Shown piece by piece: positions 18,265 through 26,578 of a DNA stretch of 64,000 nt. The stretch's first letter is position 1, and every line of letters starts with the position of its first letter. The DNA comes from Defluviitaleaceae bacterium (lineage in GTDB: Bacteria > Bacillota > Clostridia > Lachnospirales > WRAX01). The position numbers and the translations under genes are program-made. A model generated the notes under the pieces. The model saw nothing but the letters and a program-made list of their open reading frames with translations, made no database searches and was not told the DNA's origin. The DNA lies in NCBI GenBank assembly GCA_009780415.1, contig WRAC01000003.1:1-64000 (forward strand), given 5' to 3'.

Positions 18265-19362
18265 TTGAAAAAGTATTTATATATATTTATTTTTACTTTT
18301 TCCTTTTTATTAGGAAAATTATTAACCATAGAAAATATAAAAGCAGACGATAATAAACCGGATGACCGATATCTTGAATTAATTGAAATGTCTAGGGAAT
18401 TTTATGAACCGAAAGCAATTTATTTGACACCTCCATATTTCGGAAGGTTGTTATTTTTAGGTGGATGGGATTTCGCAGACCACGACAGGAGATATAGTAT
18501 TTCTCCTAATGATAATAGTATTTCATATTGGGAATTGTTCGAATATAGTCCAGAAAATCCATGGATAAATGTAAGCGGAAGAATCGACCCCAAGCATCCG
18601 GTTACCAGTATATTGATGTCTTATCATGAAGCCACGCAAAATCTTGAAAAAAGACCCGATGATTTTATTCCGCCGGCTCCTTGGTTTCCAGGCGAATTTG
18701 CCGGATATGCAGATGGTTGGTATTTTTATACAAGATTTATTAGTGGAGCTGGAAGCGGGGAAACTTACCGGCTTGGTTGTGATACATTAAGATTATATGC
18801 GATAAATCCCGATATATACGCAGTAGATCCCGATGAAGGGTATAAGGACTTTGGTGATTTTCGCGGCGCTCATACTCGTGTCTATAATGAAAGGCTTTAT
18901 TATTTGGATATGTCTTATTTAAAAAGCGCTTACTATGGTTCTGGACGCTTGTGGAGTATGGATTTTAACGGAAACGATAAACAACTAGTTGTTGACGATT
19001 TGTTTCACGGCGAGTTCCATATTATTAATGATATAATTTATTACATGCAAGCGGAAGAATATATATTATATTCGATAAATCTTGACGGTACGGGAAAAAC
19101 GGAAATTTTTAATGTCTACGAAACATTTAAACAAGAGTTAAATGAACGATGGTTTGAACGTATCCAAGAAATTGACATAGTGTTCATTGGTAATTTCTTA
19201 ATATTTAGTACTTACGGTGTCGAAACTAAATATATTATGGAATTATGCGGTAGCAACATCGTAAGGATTCCGGGTTATTTGTTTGTATCACCTTTTAATT
19301 GGCATGACAATGCCGTCTTTTTCAAAGCGCGTGACGGTTATTGGATATATAGGGTGAAATAA
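18265..19362 (+). CDS. Secreted protein of unknown function, propeller-like
   Basis: The start is TTG at 18265, behind AAAGGAG with 8 nt spacing. The product begins LKKYLYIFIFTFSFLLGKL, a clear signal peptide with likely cleavage near NIKA-DDN. The mature part of about 340 residues has repeated short strands (RLYYLDMSYL, RLWSMDFNGNDKQLVVDD, YILYSINLDGTGKTE) like the DUF5050-type beta-propellers of Firmicutes. No catalytic motif is visible. The gene is markedly AT-rich compared with the genes on either side, which suggests recent acquisition. Confidence 0.7.
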   Translation: MKKYLYIFIFTFSFLLGKLLTIENIKADDNKPDDRYLELIEMSREFYEPKAIYLTPPYFGRLLFLGGWDFADHDRRYSISPNDNSISYWELFEYSPENPWINVSGRIDPKHPVTSILMSYHEATQNLEKRPDDFIPPAPWFPGEFAGYADGWYFYTRFISGAGSGETYRLGCDTLRLYAINPDIYAVDPDEGYKDFGDFRGAHTRVYNERLYYLDMSYLKSAYYGSGRLWSMDFNGNDKQLVVDDLFHGEFHIINDIIYYMQAEEYILYSINLDGTGKTEIFNVYETFKQELNERWFERIQEIDIVFIGNFLIFSTYGVETKYIMELCGSNIVRIPGYLFVSPFNWHDNAVFFKARDGYWIYRVK

Positions 19363-19373
19363 ACCGGTTTTAT

Positions 19374-19481
19374 TGCATCCACCCCGCAAACCTCTTTTCC
19401 AGCATAACAATCAGCTGATACAGCACCGCCGCCATAATACACAGAATAACTATCGAAAGCATCACCCAGTCCATACGAAAT
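19374..19481 (-). pseudogene. Duplicated 3' fragment of the ABC permease gene
   Basis: This 108-bp segment repeats the end of the permease gene at 20077-20184, 703 bp away and in the same orientation, with only about eight mismatches. It encodes MDWVMLSIVILCIMAAVLYQ followed by LIVMLEKRFAGWMQ and a stop. The active copy ends LERKFMGWMG. Homology stops abruptly near 19481. The 320 bp between the secreted protein gene and the next small gene hold nothing else but AT-rich sequence. Confidence 0.85.
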
Positions 19482-19685
19482 TCATGGTATTACATACTGA
19501 TACTTATTACAACAAAAATAAAATTAAAAGAATTAAAATATTAATATTAATTTAAATAGACTTGTTAAATGATATTTACGTATATTTTTATTATGTGAAG
19601 GATTTGGTACATATATTATTTTTTAGGTGAACGAACTACGCAGGGATGATGAAATAAAAAGTCAATTATTAAAGGAGGCAATAAA

Positions 19686-19892
19686 ATGCGAAAATTTCCA
19701 GTTGTGTTAAAACTTACTAATAAAAAAGCTGAATTGGCTTTGGTAGTAGGTGGCTGTATCGTTGCAGCACTTGTTGTAAAAGGTCTAAGTAAAAACACAA
19801 AAGAATCAATAAAAAACGGGTATTCAGTGAAGATACGTTTTGGTTCTTTTGAAGCGAACTTTAACAATGATGCTAATAAAGAAGCGTCATGA
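19686..19892 (+). CDS. Small single-span membrane protein (68 aa)
   Basis: A consensus AAAGGAGG lies 7 nt before the ATG. Residues 15-35 (AELALVVGGCIVAALVVKGL) form one membrane helix after a basic N-terminus, and a polar tail follows with FGSFEANFNNDAN. No family is recognised. It lies inside the interval bounded by the duplicated permease ends, so it may be cargo of whatever made that duplication. Confidence 0.55.
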   Translation: MRKFPVVLKLTNKKAELALVVGGCIVAALVVKGLSKNTKESIKNGYSVKIRFGSFEANFNNDANKEAS

Positions 19893-20022
19893 ACTAGAAA
19901 ATACATGCTCTAACTCCTTATAATAATTGGTGAGTTTCTCCTTTCCGCACACCGAAAGCGTTATAATGGTTGTCATGAACAGGACACTAAAAAGTTCGCC
20001 CCCCTACGTAGTTTACTCAATT

Positions 20023-20054
20023 CCTCGCACTGTGTTGATTATAACAGTGCGAGG
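20023..20054 (-). terminator. Hairpin downstream of the ABC permease gene
   Basis: An 11-bp perfect stem CCTCGCACTGT / ACAGTGCGAGG, about 20 bp past the permease stop on the minus strand. No strong T-run follows. Confidence 0.6.
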
Positions 20055-20072
20055 TCTATTTAAATCGTTATT

Positions 20073-20921
20073 TCACCCCATCCACCCCATAAACTTCCTT
20101 TCCAACATAACTATCAACTGATACAGCACCGCCGCCATAATACACAGAATAACTATCGAAAGCATCACCCAGTCCATCCGAAATATCTGGCTGCCGTAGA
20201 CGATCAGGTAGCCTAAACCGGCTTGTGCCACAAGGAATTCACCGACGATAACGCCTACAAAGCTCAGACCGACATTGATTTTCATGGCGGCGATTATGGT
20301 TGGGATGTTTGACGGTATTATCAACTTAAATAGGGTTTGGCTCTTTTTGCCGCAGAAGGTTTCGATAAGCTTTATTTTTTCGGGGTCAACGTGAAGGAAA
20401 CCGTTCAGGATGGTTATTATAGAGACGATAACGGAAATAAGCAAAGCGGTTACTATAATGGATTTTACATTGTTACCCAGCCATACTATTAGTATTGGAG
20501 CCAAAGCGGTTTTTGGCAGGGCGTTAAGGACGACCATGTAAGGCGCCAAAACGCTGGATAAGAAGCGGTTCCACCATAAAAGCGCCGCCATAACCGTCCC
20601 GATTATTGTCCCAAGCAAAAACCCGGCTATGGTTACCCAAACGGTTGTAAACACATGCCGCCATAAAATACCGTCTGTGGATAAGTTGATGAAAGCCGTC
20701 AACATACGGCTGGGCTGGCTGAAGATAAACGCTTCGATCCACCTTTGCCGCGCGGCGATTTCCCACAGTGCGAAAAAAGCGACAAGCAGCGTGATTTGCG
20801 TAGCCAGAATCAACACCCTGCGTTTTTTCAAGCGTGACAGAAAGGCTTTATGCTCCGCGGAAACAGGCGTCATATCGCTTGCCTCGCATATTTCATTTTC
20901 ATCCCGGTTATACATGAACAT
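20073..20921 (-). CDS. ABC transporter permease, SsuC/TauC type
   Basis: A 282-residue inner-membrane protein with about six hydrophobic helices. The BPD_transp_1 EAA loop region reads IKLIETFCGKKSQTLFKLII. The family transports nitrate, sulfonates, taurine or thiamine precursors; the substrate cannot be told here. The start overlaps the ATPase gene upstream by 14 bp. No substrate-binding protein gene is adjacent, although such systems need one. The 3' end of this gene is repeated at 19374-19481, so downstream rearrangement may have removed it. Confidence 0.85.
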   Translation of the reverse strand: MFMYNRDENEICEASDMTPVSAEHKAFLSRLKKRRVLILATQITLLVAFFALWEIAARQRWIEAFIFSQPSRMLTAFINLSTDGILWRHVFTTVWVTIAGFLLGTIIGTVMAALLWWNRFLSSVLAPYMVVLNALPKTALAPILIVWLGNNVKSIIVTALLISVIVSIITILNGFLHVDPEKIKLIETFCGKKSQTLFKLIIPSNIPTIIAAMKINVGLSFVGVIVGEFLVAQAGLGYLIVYGSQIFRMDWVMLSIVILCIMAAVLYQLIVMLERKFMGWMG

Positions 20922-21714
20922 CCAGCTCCTTCCAAATCTTGTTAAAATACTTGCGGAACTCGGGTGCCTCGCGGGACTTCATCGGCGTCCTATTATCCGT
21001 ACCGATTGATATTTGATGTATGTTCCTAATTGTAGCCGGACGTTTTGTCAGCACAATGATGCGGTCGGAGAGGCTGATGGCCTCCGAAATATCGTGCGTA
21101 ACCAAAATGGCGGTCTTTTTTTCTTTTTTAAGTATGGTGCCCACTTCATCGGCGATAAAAAGACGGGTTTGGTAATCCAACGCACTGAAAGGCTCGTCAA
21201 GCAACAGAAGTTCCGGCTTGGTTGAGAGTGTGCGGATTAGCGCTACACGCTGCCGCATGCCGCCGGACAGCTCGGAGGGTTTATATGTCTTAAACTCCCC
21301 TAAGCCGTACTGGGCCAACAGTTCATCGGCATAAGCAAGATTGCGTTCGGTCATTTTTTTTTGGATTTCAAGGCCCAGAATCGCGTTTTCATAGATGCTG
21401 CGCCACTCAAAAAGGCAGTCTCTTTGCAACATATATCCAATTTCCGCCCTGCTCGGCTGTTTCATATCCTGCCACAATCCGGGCGGCATGTCGAACATAG
21501 GCATCCCCTTAATAAACACATTTCCGCCCGATGGCTTGACCAACCCGTTTATAATTGATAAAAGCGTAGATTTGCCGCACCCGCTGGGACCGATTATGCT
21601 GACAAACTCGCCGTTTGCAATATCAAATGAAACATCTTTTATAGCTTCTGTTTCTCCGTTCGTGGAATGATAGTTCATTGAAATATTTTGGACATCAACG
21701 AATTTATCCAACAC
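20908..21714 (-). CDS. ABC transporter ATPase, SsuB/TauB type
   Basis: A 268-residue ATPase. The Walker A motif is GPSGCGKSTLLS, the Q-loop is YMLQRDCLFEW, the signature is LSGGMRQRVALIR, Walker B is LLLLDEPFSALD and the switch His is in LVTHDISEA. It drives the permease encoded next to it. The apparent start is GTG at 21714, directly after a terminator hairpin with its T-run, leaving no normal leader and only a weak GGGG site inside the hairpin. An internal ATG in NISMNYHST would shorten the protein by 12 residues. Confidence 0.88.
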   Translation of the reverse strand: MLDKFVDVQNISMNYHSTNGETEAIKDVSFDIANGEFVSIIGPSGCGKSTLLSIINGLVKPSGGNVFIKGMPMFDMPPGLWQDMKQPSRAEIGYMLQRDCLFEWRSIYENAILGLEIQKKMTERNLAYADELLAQYGLGEFKTYKPSELSGGMRQRVALIRTLSTKPELLLLDEPFSALDYQTRLFIADEVGTILKKEKKTAILVTHDISEAISLSDRIIVLTKRPATIRNIHQISIGTDNRTPMKSREAPEFRKYFNKIWKELDVHV

Positions 21715-21719
21715 AAAAA

Positions 21720-21761
21720 CCCCGTTCCGGTGGTTATAGTGTAGTATATAACCGGACGGGG
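21720..21761 (-). terminator. Terminator of the M3 peptidase gene
   Basis: Stem CCCCGTCCGGTTATA / TATAACCACCGGAACGGGG with a short loop, followed by TTTTT on the minus strand. It ends 6 bp before the GTG of the ATPase gene. TATACT inside the loop could be a -10 box for that gene. Confidence 0.8.
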
Positions 21762-21790
21762 CTATTTGTGAGGCAGTTAATAGTTAATAA

Positions 21791-23473
21791 TTAATTATTT
21801 GATTCAAGCCATTCGATTGCTGCGCATGCGATGGATTTAATCGTTTCAGGGACAAAGGGGCTAGGTAATCCCGCGCCGGAAAGTAAATCCGAAAAAGTCT
21901 TGGTTCCGGCCAGCCTTGTCAGGCGTACATATTTAGCCCAAGCCTGGCCGTGGTCTTTTTGATCCTCCGCCCAGAAGGCAAGAGCCACTACTTCCGCCAA
22001 ACAGTAATCAATGTAATAAAACGGGGTTTCGTAGATATGCGCCTGAGCCTGCCAACGGCGGCCTTCGCCATAAAACGGGAAACCCGCCAGGTCGAGGTAC
22101 GGGCGGTATTTACCCTCAAGCTCCAGCCAGAGGTCATTGCGCTCCTTGGGGCTAAGCTCCGGTTTTTGGTAGATATGGTGCTGGAATTCATCAACCATCG
22201 TGCCGTACGGGATGAAGGTCAGCGCGCTGCCAAGATGGCTTTTATAGTATTTTTTCGTCTGATTGCCGAAGAAGCCTTCCATCCAGGGCCAGGTGAAAAA
22301 TTCCATGCTCATCGAATGGACTTCGGCGGTTTCGGACGAATACTCGCTTAAAGCCGAAGGGTAAATCTCCCGCGCTTCATATGCGGCAAACGCATGCCCG
22401 GCCTCATGCGTCAAAACGTCAATATCTCCCGATGTACCGTTAAAGTTGGCGAAGATAAACGGGGATTTATGATCGGCGATGTAAGAGCAATATCCGCCGC
22501 CGGACTTGCCGGGGCGCGTTAAAACGTCAAACAGTTCATTCTCCAGCATAAAATCAATAAATTCCGCCGTATCGCTTGACAGCTCATGATACATTTTTTT
22601 ACCATGTGTGAAGATATCGTCCGCTGTGCCGACAGGCTTGGCATTACCCTCAAGATACTCGCAGGGGTCGTCATAAATCTTTATTGTCTCGACACCGATG
22701 CGTTTAGCTTGTTCAGCTTTTAATTGTGTTGCTATTGGCACGATATAATCAACTACACCTTTGCGGAAGCCTTCAACCTTTTCGATGTTGTAACAAATGC
22801 GTTTCTTGCGGTAATAGCCCAGCTCAACAAAATTTTCATACCCCAGCGTTTTAGCTATGCGCGTCCTGATTTTTACCAGCTCGTCAAAAATGCTGTCCAA
22901 TTTTTCCGCATGAAGCATAAACCATCCGGTCTGCGCACGTAAGGAAGCCTCGCGTACGGAGCGGTCGGGATCCTCGTGATAGGGTTTAAGCTGCGCCAGC
23001 GTAAGCGTTTTGCCGTCAAATTCAATCTGTGCGGAGGCCATCAGCTTGTCGTATTCGCTGCCAAGCTTGTTTTCCGCTTGCAAATCCGGCACGATTTCGG
23101 GTTTGAAGGTCTTCAGTTCCATCTCGGCCTTATCGAACAACAAGGTTCCCCACGCGGCTTCAAGCTCCTTACGGAACGGCGACTGGATCAATGCCGTCAT
23201 AAATTCCATATTTACCGGCATCAGCTTGGGGCCAAGCTCGTCCATATAATCCCTCTCGGCGTCATAAAACTCATCCCTTGTATCCAGCGTGTTCCTGATA
23301 TACGCCAGCGCGAACATGGAATATACATGCTGGATATAGGTGTCTGCCTCTTTGTATGCGGCAAAGGCCTCGTCAGAGCTTTTCGCGTCCTTAAAACGCT
23401 GTAACAGCGACATAAGCTTCCCGTTTACCGGCTCAAATTCAGGACGGGTATACTTCATCTGCGAAAATTTCAT
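21791..23473 (-). CDS. M3-family oligoendopeptidase (PepF-like)
   Basis: A 560-residue cytoplasmic metallopeptidase. The zinc motif is LTHEAGHAFAAYEAR (HExxH), and the downstream Glu ligand is within SSETAEVHSMSMEF. The length and the C-terminal GAGLPSPF segment fit the shorter M3 oligoendopeptidase group. These enzymes cut imported or recycled peptides of roughly 5-15 residues. The gene is monocistronic, with a strong terminator after it and a divergent start about 130 bp from the SiaA-like gene. Confidence 0.9.
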   Translation of the reverse strand: MKFSQMKYTRPEFEPVNGKLMSLLQRFKDAKSSDEAFAAYKEADTYIQHVYSMFALAYIRNTLDTRDEFYDAERDYMDELGPKLMPVNMEFMTALIQSPFRKELEAAWGTLLFDKAEMELKTFKPEIVPDLQAENKLGSEYDKLMASAQIEFDGKTLTLAQLKPYHEDPDRSVREASLRAQTGWFMLHAEKLDSIFDELVKIRTRIAKTLGYENFVELGYYRKKRICYNIEKVEGFRKGVVDYIVPIATQLKAEQAKRIGVETIKIYDDPCEYLEGNAKPVGTADDIFTHGKKMYHELSSDTAEFIDFMLENELFDVLTRPGKSGGGYCSYIADHKSPFIFANFNGTSGDIDVLTHEAGHAFAAYEAREIYPSALSEYSSETAEVHSMSMEFFTWPWMEGFFGNQTKKYYKSHLGSALTFIPYGTMVDEFQHHIYQKPELSPKERNDLWLELEGKYRPYLDLAGFPFYGEGRRWQAQAHIYETPFYYIDYCLAEVVALAFWAEDQKDHGQAWAKYVRLTRLAGTKTFSDLLSGAGLPSPFVPETIKSIACAAIEWLESNN

Positions 23474-23545
23474 GTTTTACATCCTTTCGTAATTTTGTCA
23501 ATTCATTATATCACATGGAGTTGAAAACAGTAAACATCTTTTGTG

Positions 23546-23574
23546 TTGTATTAACATTTGCGTTGTGCTATACT
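23546..23574 (+). promoter_or_regulatory. Promoter of the SiaABC-like operon
   Basis: TTGTAT, a 17-bp spacer and TATACT lie about 30 bp upstream of the first gene. The -10 is good and the -35 is weak. Confidence 0.45.
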
Positions 23575-23606
23575 TTATAGGGTTTTAACTATCTGATAAG
23601 GTGGCA

Positions 23607-25523
23607 ATGACGGTGAATCAAAAGGGAGCGCTTTTTAAGACAATCCGAATGAAATTGCTCATGCCAATACTGTGCGCCGTAATTCTGGGCGGCTTGATTA
23701 TGGGTATTACAGCCTACCGCATGACTTCCGATGTAATGGTCAACGAAGGCATAAAGGACGGCCTCCGTTCCGCTCAAACCCTGCGCGAAATGGTAGACAT
23801 GACCATTGCCACCGCACATTTCGATCTTTCTACCCTGTCCTCCGCGCCGACCTTACGCCGGCTTTTGCTGGGTGAGGGGGAGCCGGACGACCTTGAAGCG
23901 CAAATGATGGAATTGATTGCGCGTCAACCCCTCTACAACAGCATGATCGCATTAAATTCAACCGGTACCATCATGGCAAGCACCTCGGGCAGCGCGGGTC
24001 AGGAACGTGGCGACCGCGAGTATTTCATAGAGAGTATGAAAGGTAACAATTTTATATCCCCGGTTGAGGTCAGCCGCCAAACGGGGAGAATGGCTTCGTT
24101 TATATCCATCCCGGTCTATGACGAGCAGGGTGGAGAGGTTATAGGCGTGATGATGGCGGCCTTGCAGATTATGGCTATAAATGACCGTTTCGTCTCCTCC
24201 GTAACAATCCTTGACGGCTTTGGGTACGCAATGATCGCAACAGGCGAAGGCACCGTTATAGCGCACAGGGATGAGGAAGCAATAGGCGGGCCGATGCTTC
24301 AGGAAACGATGGTGCTGCTTGCGCAAATGACTGATGAAAGCGCGGTTTTTAAATCCACGCGGGATGGAACGGGGGTCATGGTCTTTGCCGGGCGCAGCCA
24401 GTACACCGATTGGTATTCAATTGTGGTTTGTCCGGTCAGCGACTTTTACCGCAGGGCGAACACCTTGGCGCAGATGATAGCAATACTGGTTACATCCATT
24501 ACGATATTCATAGCCGCGATTGTTTGGGTTGCGGTAAGCGGCGTGACAAAGGCGCTTAGCGCCGCCATACGCTATGCCGATGTTGTGGCCAGGGGTGAGC
24601 TGAACACTTCACTGGACATTCAACGGAATGACGAAGTTGGCGTATTGGCCGGGTCATTGCGTGAAATGGTAGGAAAGCTTAAAGATATGATCGAAATAGC
24701 CGAGTTGAAAACCGCCGAGGCTGAGGCCGCGACGGAAACGATTATGTCGGGCATCGCGTACGCCAGCAAGATCCAGCGTAACCTTCTCCCGAAGAACAAG
24801 GCTTTCGATAATGCTTTTACGGACTATTCCATCATATGGGAACCACGGGACGTCGTGGGCGGAGATATATATTGGGCTAAGAACTTTGACGGCGGCACGG
24901 CGCTGTGCGTATGCGACTGTACGGGCCACGGCACGCCGGGAGCGCTGCTGACAATGCTGGTCGTGAGCGCGCTTGAGGCTTCGGTCAACGCAAACAACTA
25001 CACAGACACGGCACAGATTTTATACATATTGGATCAAAAGCTTGCTTCCGTATTGAATGTGGAGGACGAGGCTGATGTAAAACGCGGCATTACCGATATT
25101 AACGACGGCTGTGACCTCGCCCTACTGTTTATCGCGAATGACGGCTCCGTTTCCGTAGCGTCCGCGCACACGCATGTGTTTGTTTGTGACGGCAGCGAGG
25201 TCTTCCAGTATAAAGGGCAGAATATATCTGTCGGGGAGGGTAAGCTGAAAAGCAAGAATGAAGTGATTATCCAAAACATACGCTCAAAACCCAGCAACAA
25301 ATTTTATATCGCATCGGACGGCCTCTTCGACCAGATTGGCGGCGTACGCAGCAAATCCTTCGGATATAAGGTATTTAAACAGATCATTCTGGATAACCAC
25401 CACGAACCGCAAGCCTCGATATCCGGCAAGGTTTGGGACGCCTTTATGGAATATCAAGGCGCGCAGGCGCGCAGGGATGATGTGGAACTGCTGAGCTTTG
25501 TACCGAAAATAATAAAAAAATGA
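23607..25523 (+). CDS. siaA: SiaA-like membrane PP2C phosphatase (Cache-HAMP-PPM)
   Basis: About 638 residues. TM1 is LLMPILCAVILGGLIMGI. An extracytoplasmic Cache-type sensor covers about residues 45-285, TM2 is IAILVTSITIFIAAIVWVAV, then HAMP (SLDIQRNDEVGVLAGSLREM) and a SpoIIE/RsbU-like PPM phosphatase. Metal-binding motifs are VGGDIYWA, CDCTGHGTPGA and IASDGLFDQIGG. In Pseudomonas SiaA dephosphorylates SiaC and thereby controls c-di-GMP output. ATG at 23607 is only 2 nt after AAGGTGG, so GTG at 23613 may be the real start. Genes for SiaB-like and SiaC-like proteins follow. Confidence 0.85.
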   Translation: MTVNQKGALFKTIRMKLLMPILCAVILGGLIMGITAYRMTSDVMVNEGIKDGLRSAQTLREMVDMTIATAHFDLSTLSSAPTLRRLLLGEGEPDDLEAQMMELIARQPLYNSMIALNSTGTIMASTSGSAGQERGDREYFIESMKGNNFISPVEVSRQTGRMASFISIPVYDEQGGEVIGVMMAALQIMAINDRFVSSVTILDGFGYAMIATGEGTVIAHRDEEAIGGPMLQETMVLLAQMTDESAVFKSTRDGTGVMVFAGRSQYTDWYSIVVCPVSDFYRRANTLAQMIAILVTSITIFIAAIVWVAVSGVTKALSAAIRYADVVARGELNTSLDIQRNDEVGVLAGSLREMVGKLKDMIEIAELKTAEAEAATETIMSGIAYASKIQRNLLPKNKAFDNAFTDYSIIWEPRDVVGGDIYWAKNFDGGTALCVCDCTGHGTPGALLTMLVVSALEASVNANNYTDTAQILYILDQKLASVLNVEDEADVKRGITDINDGCDLALLFIANDGSVSVASAHTHVFVCDGSEVFQYKGQNISVGEGKLKSKNEVIIQNIRSKPSNKFYIASDGLFDQIGGVRSKSFGYKVFKQIILDNHHEPQASISGKVWDAFMEYQGAQARRDDVELLSFVPKIIKK

Positions 25524-25618
25524 GTAAGCTTGGCTATTTCATCTCTTCATCATTATAGCGGCGCTGTTCGTGGTCTTTACCATAACCACTGATGCCGAAG
25601 TTATAAGGAGGGTCGATA

Positions 25619-26191
25619 ATGGTATTAAACATGCTGGAGTATACCGGTTCGCTGAAAAAAAGAAATATTAACATAAGTTACAGCGGTCCGATGTGGGAGG
25701 ACGGGCTGAAGGGCATTGCCGAGATGGTGAAATCAAGCCTGTCATCCGATGAATTACCGAGCAGCGCGGCGAAGTCCATTTTTTCGGTTTTTATTGAGCA
25801 GGCTACGAACATGCTGATGTATTCCGCGGAAAAGGAGCATTACCCCAAACACGATGCGGAATCTTCGGATGTATCGACGGGTATGTTGGTTTTGGGACAC
25901 AAGAATTTGACTTATTTTATCCAGACGGGAAACGTTGTAAAAAGCGTGAACGCGGAGCTTATAAAGGGCAGGTTAGACTACCTGAATACGCTTGATAAAA
26001 AAGGGATCCGTCAGTTTTACAGGGAACAGATGCGGGGCGAAAACGATAACCCGGAGAGCCAGGGCGCCGGTTTGGGCTTTATCGAAATCGCAAAGAGAGC
26101 GACGGCGCCGATTAAATATGATTTTGAACCGTTGGGCGAAGGGTTGTTCTATTTCACCATGTATGTGGAAATCGGGCAGGAGGTGGCTTGA
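25619..26191 (+). CDS. siaB: SiaB-like kinase (DUF6272)
   Basis: A 190-residue soluble protein with a GHKL-like ATPase fold. The N-box-like segment is FIEQATNMLMYSAEK and the glycine loop is ESQGAGLGFIEIAKRA. In the Sia pathway SiaB phosphorylates SiaC, opposing SiaA. The order SiaA-SiaB-SiaC here matches the Pseudomonas operon. The ribosome binding site is AAGGAGG, with a 95-bp gap from the phosphatase gene and only 3 bp to the next gene. Whether the kinase is active cannot be judged by eye. Confidence 0.8.
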   Translation: MVLNMLEYTGSLKKRNINISYSGPMWEDGLKGIAEMVKSSLSSDELPSSAAKSIFSVFIEQATNMLMYSAEKEHYPKHDAESSDVSTGMLVLGHKNLTYFIQTGNVVKSVNAELIKGRLDYLNTLDKKGIRQFYREQMRGENDNPESQGAGLGFIEIAKRATAPIKYDFEPLGEGLFYFTMYVEIGQEVA

Positions 26192-26194
26192 ATT

Positions 26195-26578
26195 ATGAGA
26201 TTCAAGTTGGAGAGGGAAAAAACCAAAACGACGCCATACATCTTAATTGATGAGGAAAAGGGCTATATGCGGTTTGAGGGCGAATGTTACCTTGAGGACA
26301 TTATAGGTTTTTTCAAAGATATAAACGAATGGCTGGAAAACTACCTGTCATCTGATTTTACTAAACTTACATTTGACTGCGCGATGGAATATTTCAACAG
26401 CTCAACGGCGAAGTTGCTTTATAACATGTTAAGGTCGATGGATATACACGCCAAGGACGGTAAAAACATTGTCGTGAACTGGATTGCCGCCGAGGATGAC
26501 GATATGCTTATCGAATGCGGCGAGGATTTCAAGGATGAAATGGAGAGCTTGGAGTTTAATTTAATAATTCAAAATTAG
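26195..26578 (+). CDS. siaC: SiaC-like phosphoprotein (DUF1987)
   Basis: A 127-residue protein with the SiaC pattern: [20 protein letters not shown] at the N-terminus, then [13 protein letters not shown], and [16 protein letters not shown]. The Ser-Ser-Thr in the last motif sits at the known phosphorylated Ser/Thr of SiaC. In Pseudomonas unphosphorylated SiaC activates the diguanylate cyclase SiaD. No siaD lies in this operon, which ends by a 4-bp convergent overlap with glnN, so the partner here must be encoded elsewhere or be something different. Confidence 0.85.
   Translation: MRFKLEREKTKTTPYILIDEEKGYMRFEGECYLEDIIGFFKDINEWLENYLSSDFTKLTFDCAMEYFNSSTAKLLYNMLRSMDIHAKDGKNIVVNWIAAEDDDMLIECGEDFKDEMESLEFNLIIQN

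Noticed and set aside
20073-21714. Assigning the ABC pair to taurine, nitrate or thiamine-precursor uptake
   Set aside because: No binding protein, riboswitch or metabolic gene is linked, so the substrate cannot be chosen.
23607-25523. Reading the PP2C protein as SpoIIE
   Set aside because: SpoIIE has about ten membrane helices; here there are two, a Cache sensor and HAMP, and SiaB/SiaC-like genes follow.
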